A DNA stretch of 12,702 bases, from positions 1 to 12,702 of the forward strand of contig JBBDNC010000178.1 in the NCBI GenBank assembly GCA_040877875.1. The letters run 5' to 3'. The notes beneath the pieces are model-generated. The model made no database searches. It saw only the letters and a list, made by a program, of their open reading frames with translations, and was not told the origin of the DNA. This DNA is from JBBDNC01 sp040877875 (GTDB lineage: Bacteria; Bacteroidota; Rhodothermia; Balneolales; Balneolaceae). Below, in pieces: positions 7,591 through 12,702 of this stretch. The first letter of the stretch is position 1. Each line of letters begins with the position of its first letter. Made by a program: the position numbers and the translations under genes.

Positions 7591-8427
7591 ATGCCATTTA
7601 TACCTTATCAGGATTGTTTGAAACGACTGCGAAACCAGGTAAAAGAGAAAAAACCGATCATCGGAGCCGGTGCCGGTACGGGAATTTCGGCAAAATTCGC
7701 CGAACGGGGAGGAGTCGATATTATCATAATCTATAATTCCGGCAGATACCGGATGGCCGGGCGTGGCAGTGCGGCAGGAATCCTGGCCTACGGCGATGCC
7801 AATGAAATCGTTGTCGACATGGCCGGGGAAGTCCTGCCGGTGGTTGAGGATGTACCGGTTTTGGCCGGGGTGAACGGGACAGACCCGTTCCGGCTGATGC
7901 CGGTTTTTTTGAAGCAGCTCAAGGAGATGGGATTTGACGGGGTTCAGAATTTCCCGACCGTCGGGCTGATCGACGGATATTTCCGTCAAATTCTGGAGGA
8001 GACCGGGATGAGTTACGAACTGGAAATTGAAATGATTCGTCAGGCTCATAAATTGGAAATGTTAACCTGTCCCTATGTTTTTGATGAGGAACAGGCCGTA
8101 AAGATGACTGAAGCGGGAGCGGATCTTCTTGTGACGCATATGAATACGACGGTGAAAGGTTCTACCGGGATAAGCCAGGACATTGCGCCAAGCCTGGAGG
8201 AGGCAGCCGAACGGATTCAACGGATGCACGATGCAGCCAAAGAGGTTCGTGAGGATGTCATGGTGATCTGCCACGGCGGACCCATTGCCGAACCGGAGGA
8301 TGCCCAATATATTTTTGAACATACAAAAGGGGTGGTTGGCTTTTTTGGAGCTTCCAGCGTCGAACGGCTGGCTACCGAACGGGCCATCGAAGCCCAGGCA
8401 CGCTCGTTCAAAGACCTGAAGATTTAA
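7591..8427 (+). CDS. TIM-barrel protein of the phosphoenolpyruvate hydrolase-like family
   Basis: A 278-residue protein without a signal peptide, matching the TIM-barrel family annotated as phosphoenolpyruvate hydrolase-like (also found as the C-terminal half of plant Tm-1-like proteins). Family landmarks are PIIGAGAGTGISAKFAERGGVD (near 23-44), IIYNSGRYRMAGRGSAAGILAYGDAN (near 46-71), VLAGVNGTDPFR (near 90-101), GFDGVQNFPTVGLIDG (near 111-126), MTEAGADLLVTHMNTTVKGSTG (near 171-192) and CHGGPIAEPEDAQYIFEHTKGVVGFFGASSVERL. The Gly-rich C-terminal loops are typical phosphate-binding sites of such barrels. The annotated reaction has weak experimental support, so the true substrate is open. Such barrels are often encoded next to a Tm-1-like ATP-binding (UPF0261) partner; none is visible here. 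Length is normal. No Shine-Dalgarno sequence precedes the ATG. Confidence 0.88.
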   Translation: MPFIPYQDCLKRLRNQVKEKKPIIGAGAGTGISAKFAERGGVDIIIIYNSGRYRMAGRGSAAGILAYGDANEIVVDMAGEVLPVVEDVPVLAGVNGTDPFRLMPVFLKQLKEMGFDGVQNFPTVGLIDGYFRQILEETGMSYELEIEMIRQAHKLEMLTCPYVFDEEQAVKMTEAGADLLVTHMNTTVKGSTGISQDIAPSLEEAAERIQRMHDAAKEVREDVMVICHGGPIAEPEDAQYIFEHTKGVVGFFGASSVERLATERAIEAQARSFKDLKI

Positions 8428-8453
8428 TCTTAATTATCAGACGGGAATCGGAA

Positions 8454-8626
8454 TTAAAAATGGTTATAGGACGTATCCGTTCTTGTGATGATTTCGAGAC
8501 TCTTCTCCCAGGCGGGAAGATCGGATTCTCGGTCTTTAAATTGAAGACTGAAAATCTGAGGTAAATCATACGTGGATGGGAGGATACTGAACACTGATAG
8601 CTGAAACCTGCAATTTGACAGTTTAG
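8454..8626 (-). pseudogene. Possible remnant of a four-helix-bundle (S23-like) gene with leader repeats
   Basis: On the minus strand, about 8454-8535 would read SDLPAWEKSLEIITRT, which resembles the N-terminal helix of four-helix-bundle (23S intervening-sequence) proteins (pattern DLxxWxKSxELI). After that the resemblance ends at a stop, so at most a 5' fragment remains. Upstream of it on the same strand lie degenerate 7-bp repeats, a kind of sequence I associate with such genes in Bacteroidota. The match is short and from memory, so this is tentative. Confidence 0.25.
8586..8620. repeat. Degenerate 7-bp tandem repeat
   Basis: Five consecutive heptamers in phase: ACTGAAC, ACTGATA, GCTGAAA, CCTGCAA, TTTGACA, roughly NCTGANA. 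Two further CTGA units lie at 8548 and 8556, one base out of phase. The repeat is non-coding and lies between the TIM-barrel gene and the ThuA fusion gene. Confidence 0.55.
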
Positions 8627-8713
8627 AATCGCCTTCCGGATACAAATTCAGACATGCAGCCACATAAAGCTATCGAAAAGAAAGACAGTCAAGTCATTAA
8701 TCAATAAAATAAT

Positions 8714-11700
8714 ATGAAATTAAATAAAAGTTATTCCAGGTGGATCACGGTTGTGGGCATGATATGGCTGGCCGGGATCCTGACAACGGCCTGTAACCCT
8801 TCAGAACAACAAGTTCAGCAGTATGACTCTCCCGATCGGCTGCAGGTCCTGTTTTTAGGAGATGACGGGGGACACGAGCCGAGTGTACGTCTGCGTGACG
8901 TCACACGGCCTATGCTCGATCGGGGGATTGAGCTTCAATATACGAGCGACCTGAATGACATCACCCTCGAGAATTTACGCAATTACGATGCTCTTCTGTT
9001 TTATGCCAACTACCATGAGCCTCATTATCCGCAGACCGACCCGGCGATGATCAATGCCTTGCTTCAATATGTGGAGGAAGGAGGCGGATTTGTTCCGATT
9101 CACTCTGCTTCGGGCAATTTCCGGGATTCAGAGCGTTTTATCTCCCTGCTGGGCGGAGCGTTTGAAAGCCACGGAACCGGCACGTTTACGACCCGTATTG
9201 CCGAACCTGACCACCCCGTTATGCAGGGTTTTGAAGGTTTTGAAAGTTGGGATGAGACTTATGTGCATCAAAAGCACAACGAAGAAAATCGTACTGTCCT
9301 GTCGTACCGGGAGGAGGAACCCTGGACATGGGTACGGTCGCAGGGAGATGGCCGGGTTTTTTATACGGCTTGGGGACACGATGAGCGAACCTGGCAAAAT
9401 GAAGGATTTCACGAATTGCTGGAGCGGGGTATTCGCTGGGCAGCCGGACAGGATGTTCAGGCTGAACTGGCTACCAGATTCATCTACAATCCGTTTGAGT
9501 ATGTGGTCCTCGATGTACCGTTTCCTCCTCCTCATGAAGAGCGTCTTCGATATGAGGAAGAAGTAGGGCCGATGGATCGTGATTCCAATAATCCGCGTTA
9601 CTACCGGCAGCAAAAACCGCTGGATCCGCTGACCGCTATCGACCGGATGATCACCCGTCCCGGCTACCGGGTCGAATTGTTTGCCTCCGAACCGGATATT
9701 GTCAATCCGATCTATATGGACTGGGACGAGCAGGGCCGATTGTGGGTGATCGAGTCGATTGAATACCCCTACCCACGTGAGTTTTGGCCCGATCACGGCG
9801 GCAAGGATCGGATCATGATCCTGGAAGATACCAATGGTGACGGCCGGGCTGACAGCTTTACCGAATTTGCTGACAGTCTGAATATTCCGACCAGCCTGGA
9901 ATTTGCGGACGGCGGAGTGGTGGTGCATCAGGCGCCACAAACCCTGTATTTAAAGGATATGGATGGTGACGATCGGGCAGACGTCCGGGAAGTCCTGTTT
10001 GAAGGCTGGGGCCAGTGGGATACACACGCCGGGCCGAATAACCTGCACTACGGGCTGGATAACTGGCTGTGGGGCGTGTTGGGTTATTCGGGCATGGAAG
10101 GAGTGGTCGGTGGCGAGCCTCACGAATTTCGTATGGGCCTCTACCGGTTCCGTCCGGACGGTTCGAAGCTCGAGTTTTTGCAGCGGACGAATAATAATAC
10201 ATGGGGGCTCGGATTCAATGAGCGGGGAAATGCGTTTATATCTACGGCGAATGGAAATCCAAGCACCTGGCACTCTATTCCACAACGGCTCTACCGGCAT
10301 CTGGAAGGACTGGATGATTCAGTAACAGACCGCCTGATCCAAAGTGCCAGGGTGATTACCCTGACCAACCTTTTTCGGCAGGTAGATTGGGTGGGCGCTT
10401 TCACTTCAGCAGCCGGACACGGGGTTTATACAGCCCGGACCTGGCCGGAGGAGTACTGGAACCGGCGGGCTTTTGTGACCGAACCAACTGTTCAACTGGT
10501 ATCCGAGATGATTTTAAGCGAACAGGGTTCCGGATACCGGTCGGAGTACCCCCGGAACCTGATTGCCAGCGACGACGAGTGGTTTAGTCCTATTATGGCT
10601 GAAGTCGGACCCGACGGACAAGTCTGGATAGCCGACTGGTATAATTATATTCTTCAGCATAATGCCGAGAGCGACCGCCAGGAGCCGACCCCCGGGAATG
10701 CCTATGCCAACCCGCTTCGCGATCGCGAACACGGACGAATTTACCGTATTGTTCATGAGGGAAGTGACCCTTCACCACAACCGGAAAGCCTTGCCGGGGC
10801 GAGTCCACAAGAGCTGGTACGTACTCTTTCTCATGAGAATATGCTCTGGCGCAAACATGCCCAAAGGTTACTGGTCGAACGCGGCCGTGATGATGTAGCC
10901 CCGTCATTGATTGGGTTGGTGGAAGATCAGAGTAGAGATGATTTGGGGCTGAATGTGGGAGCGATTCATGCCTTGTGGACACTCCACGGGCTCGGGCAGT
11001 TGCATGGGCAAAATCCCGAAGCATTGGCTGTCGCCAAAAAGGCATTGAACCACCCTTCTGCAGGTGTACGGTCCAATGCCGTACAGGTTCTTCCCCGCAA
11101 TGCCTCTTCGACACAGGCGATTCTTGATTCGGGCCTCCTGGAGGATTCCGATCCTCAGGTACGCCTGCGGACATTGACCGTACTGGCTGATTTGCCTTCT
11201 TCCACTGAAGCCGGCCGGGCGATTTTTGAAATGCTCAGAGATCATCCGAATAATATAGAAGACCGGTGGATTCGTGAAGCCGGTGCACTGGCCGGAGCCG
11301 TTCACAACCTGGGATTTTTGACGGCAGCCATTCAGGCGGAATTGCTCGAGAGTGCCGTCGAGCCAAGTGAGGATGAGGACGATCCTGTCTCGAGTCTGGA
11401 AAATATCATTGCCCTGATCCGGGCTCATTACCCGGAAGCGGCTGGAATGGCAGAAAGCGAAACTTCGGGTGAAGACTTGCCGGCCGATGCAGAAGTGGAT
11501 GCGGTTCTTGAACTGAGTGTGACACCGAACGTGCTGGAATTTGACAAGGAGGAGCTACGAGCAGTGGCCGGACAGACCGTGCGGATTGTCTTTACCAACA
11601 CCGATAATATGGAACATAATCTGCTGTTCCTCCGTCCCGGTACGTTGGCTGATGTGGGAAAATTGGCGGATCAGTTAATCACCGATCCTGCCGGGCGTGA

Positions 11701-11881
11701 ACGTGCCTATGTACCGGACACCCCGGATGTTTTGACGTCCACACCGATTCTGGATCCCGGTCAGAGTTATGAGTGGGTCTTTACCGTCCCCGGGCAGCCT
11801 GGAGAATACGAGTTTGTCTGTACGATTCCCGGTCACTGGCGAAGTATGAATGGGACATTTATCGTTGAACCGGCAGAATAA
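8714..11881 (+). CDS. ThuA / dehydrogenase-type propeller / HEAT-like / azurin-like copper fusion lipoprotein
   Basis: A 1055-residue lipoprotein with a signal and lipobox ILTTAC (Cys27). Residues about 40-245 form a ThuA domain of glutamine-amidotransferase-like fold, with FVPIHSASGNF and LLGGAFESHG. About 310-680 is a beta-propeller of the PVC 'membrane-bound dehydrogenase' type, starting PGYRVELFASEPDIVNPIYM and containing two Asp-rich loops (DTNGDGRAD, DMDGDDRAD). About 690-900 is alpha-helical and HEAT-like. About 930-1055 is a cupredoxin: His968 in NMEHN, then Cys1036, His1041 and Met1045 in CTIPGHWRSM, with exactly azurin's ligand spacing. Many relatives carry a CxxCH heme domain at the C-terminus; here there is none, and the only cysteines are the lipid anchor and the copper ligand. 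A plausible role is membrane-attached sugar or polyol oxidation with electrons passed to copper; no cofactor motif proves this. The start has an A-rich leader and preserves the full signal. Confidence 0.9.
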   Translation: MKLNKSYSRWITVVGMIWLAGILTTACNPSEQQVQQYDSPDRLQVLFLGDDGGHEPSVRLRDVTRPMLDRGIELQYTSDLNDITLENLRNYDALLFYANYHEPHYPQTDPAMINALLQYVEEGGGFVPIHSASGNFRDSERFISLLGGAFESHGTGTFTTRIAEPDHPVMQGFEGFESWDETYVHQKHNEENRTVLSYREEEPWTWVRSQGDGRVFYTAWGHDERTWQNEGFHELLERGIRWAAGQDVQAELATRFIYNPFEYVVLDVPFPPPHEERLRYEEEVGPMDRDSNNPRYYRQQKPLDPLTAIDRMITRPGYRVELFASEPDIVNPIYMDWDEQGRLWVIESIEYPYPREFWPDHGGKDRIMILEDTNGDGRADSFTEFADSLNIPTSLEFADGGVVVHQAPQTLYLKDMDGDDRADVREVLFEGWGQWDTHAGPNNLHYGLDNWLWGVLGYSGMEGVVGGEPHEFRMGLYRFRPDGSKLEFLQRTNNNTWGLGFNERGNAFISTANGNPSTWHSIPQRLYRHLEGLDDSVTDRLIQSARVITLTNLFRQVDWVGAFTSAAGHGVYTARTWPEEYWNRRAFVTEPTVQLVSEMILSEQGSGYRSEYPRNLIASDDEWFSPIMAEVGPDGQVWIADWYNYILQHNAESDRQEPTPGNAYANPLRDREHGRIYRIVHEGSDPSPQPESLAGASPQELVRTLSHENMLWRKHAQRLLVERGRDDVAPSLIGLVEDQSRDDLGLNVGAIHALWTLHGLGQLHGQNPEALAVAKKALNHPSAGVRSNAVQVLPRNASSTQAILDSGLLEDSDPQVRLRTLTVLADLPSSTEAGRAIFEMLRDHPNNIEDRWIREAGALAGAVHNLGFLTAAIQAELLESAVEPSEDEDDPVSSLENIIALIRAHYPEAAGMAESETSGEDLPADAEVDAVLELSVTPNVLEFDKEELRAVAGQTVRIVFTNTDNMEHNLLFLRPGTLADVGKLADQLITDPAGRERAYVPDTPDVLTSTPILDPGQSYEWVFTVPGQPGEYEFVCTIPGHWRSMNGTFIVEPAE

Positions 11882-11929
11882 TTTTGAAAGGTAAACAAAT
11901 GAACGGTGTGCACGGGGCGAAGAAGTGCA

Positions 11930-11976
11930 GGTTCAGGTCCGGGCACCATCGGAAGCCTGTCGAATCTCCCTGAACC
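11930..11976. repeat. 8-bp inverted repeat between the ThuA fusion and DUF885 genes
   Basis: GGTTCAGG (11930-11937) and CCTGAACC (11969-11976) are perfect inverted copies 31 bases apart. There is no T tract, so it is not a classical terminator. It may be a long-loop hairpin or an operator-like site; nothing decides between these. Confidence 0.35.
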
Positions 11977-12055
11977 GGCAAGGATCAGTGAAGTTGAATC
12001 AACTGATACCCGTGAATTCTTCGGAGCCACTGGTCACACCGAAAATCTCGATAAA

Positions 12056-12702
12056 ATGTTTACACCAACCACTTTTTATAAGGCTTGCATTCGTATTGCG
12101 CCCATCCTTGTATTATCGCTATTCGGGATATTTCTGAATGGTGGCACGACTGAAACCGACAAGGAAAAATTGCACGGTTTGATGGATGAAGCTGAACAGT
12201 TTCAGATTAAGGAAAATCCATTCAGAAGTGATGATGAAGGCAGGTACCAGGAAAATGACAGGCTGCAATCCGTTGCCATTGAAGACCTGGAGCGAAGGGT
12301 TGAATTCTGGAAAGAAATTCAGGACAGATTAGATACGGAGGTTAGCCGGGAAAATCTTGATTTGCGCGGCCAGATTACCTACGATTCTTTTGAACGTGAG
12401 GTCAACGATCATATCAAACAGTATGAATATCAAAGCTACCTCATCCCGATCAGTCATGAAGGCGGATTTTATAATCGGATGATCGGTCTTGAAAACCGGG
12501 TTCCTCTCGATTCACTTCAAAACTATGAAAATTATATTGCCCGGCTTCATGCAATTCCCGGGTTTTTTGATCAGTATATCGAACGAATGCGTAAGGGGAT
12601 TGAGATTGGATATACTCTTCCGCGTGTGATTTTTGTAGAGGAATACGACCATTATATCACCACCCATATTGAGGAAGATCCGACTCAAACTGGATTTTAT
12701 GA
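12056..12702 (+). CDS. DUF885 exported protein, 3' end cut off
   Basis: This is the first 215 codons of a gene running off the window. The product starts with a signal-like segment (CIRIAPILVLSLFGIFL, residues 10-26), so export is likely. The mature part matches the N-terminal region of DUF885 proteins: a helical stretch around LRGQITYDSFEREVNDHIKQ (near 103-122), YLIPISHEGGFYNRM near 128-142, then YENYIARLHAIPGFFDQYIERMRKGIEIGYTLPR near 155-188. DUF885 proteins are usually near 550-600 residues and are thought to be metallopeptidase-like, with the zinc-binding HExxH motif in the missing C-terminal half, so activity cannot be judged here. The frame is open upstream of this ATG, but no better start with a signal peptide is apparent. 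It follows the ThuA fusion gene by 174 bp; a functional link is not evident. Confidence 0.8.
   Translation, partial: MFTPTTFYKACIRIAPILVLSLFGIFLNGGTTETDKEKLHGLMDEAEQFQIKENPFRSDDEGRYQENDRLQSVAIEDLERRVEFWKEIQDRLDTEVSRENLDLRGQITYDSFEREVNDHIKQYEYQSYLIPISHEGGFYNRMIGLENRVPLDSLQNYENYIARLHAIPGFFDQYIERMRKGIEIGYTLPRVIFVEEYDHYITTHIEEDPTQTGFY

Noticed and set aside
9128..9940. Long minus-strand open frame of about 270 codons inside the ThuA fusion gene
   Set aside because: It lies wholly opposite a clearly coding domain, has unlikely protein composition and no domain; it is a shadow of the plus-strand gene.
10593..11174. Minus-strand open frame of about 190 codons opposite the HEAT-like part
   Set aside because: Rich in Arg, His and Pro as expected for an antisense shadow; no family resemblance.
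8714..11881. A c-type heme motif in the ThuA fusion protein
   Set aside because: I looked for CxxCH throughout; there are only two cysteines, and neither is in such a motif.
11899..11973. 24-codon reading frame after the ThuA fusion gene with a purine-rich leader
   Set aside because: Too short, no recognisable product, and overlaps the inverted repeat; no supporting evidence for translation.
1..12702. CRISPR array, tRNA or rRNA genes
   Set aside because: No regularly spaced identical repeats, no cloverleaf-forming stretch and no ribosomal RNA sequence were seen.

Overview
The window looks like chromosomal DNA of a marine or saline bacterium of the Bacteroidota/Rhodothermota-Balneolota type. 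This placement is inference. It rests on A-rich start regions mostly without Shine-Dalgarno sequences, Tat-exported DUF1501 and propeller proteins, and a set of lipoproteins and PVC-style DUF1549/DUF1553 and 'membrane-bound dehydrogenase' proteins also common in Planctomycetes and Verrucomicrobia. No ribosomal or other taxonomic marker is present. All genes are on the plus strand except one acetyltransferase.

Layout. (1) 2-2116: the 3' part of a DUF1549/DUF1553 c-type cytochrome-like protein with a beta-sandwich nested in DUF1553. (2) 2231-3652: its usual partner, a DUF1501 protein with a Tat signal and a lipobox. (3) 3786-4868: a Tat-exported NHL-like beta-propeller. (4) 5025-5447: a one-domain cupin. 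(5) 5579-6160: an AT-rich insertion with a minus-strand GNAT acetyltransferase, bounded by 14-bp inverted repeats and followed by an imperfect palindrome that resembles an integron attC site. (6) 6161-6726: a gene-poor gap with one strong hairpin. (7) 6727-7380: a DUF1080 (3-keto-disaccharide hydrolase family) lipoprotein. (8) 7591-8427: a TIM-barrel protein of the phosphoenolpyruvate hydrolase-like family. (9) 8428-8713: an intergenic stretch with a 7-bp degenerate repeat and a possible four-helix-bundle gene remnant. (10) 8714-11881: a 1055-residue lipoprotein combining ThuA, dehydrogenase-type propeller, HEAT-like repeats and an azurin-like copper domain. (11) 12056-end: the start of an exported DUF885 protein.

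How it may work together (inference). Most plus-strand products are predicted to be exported or lipid-anchored. DUF1080 and ThuA domains belong to routes in which sugars are oxidised at C3 and then cleaved. The propeller-azurin fusion and the heme-bearing DUF1549 protein supply redox centres. The simplest reading is a periplasmic oxidative sugar or polyol degradation locus, with the cupin and TIM-barrel protein as cytoplasmic helpers. Genes are 110-290 bp apart, apart from the gap holding the cassette, so they need not be one operon. The most unusual items are the ThuA-propeller-azurin fusion, which has only two cysteines, both with clear roles, and the attC-like acetyltransferase cassette.
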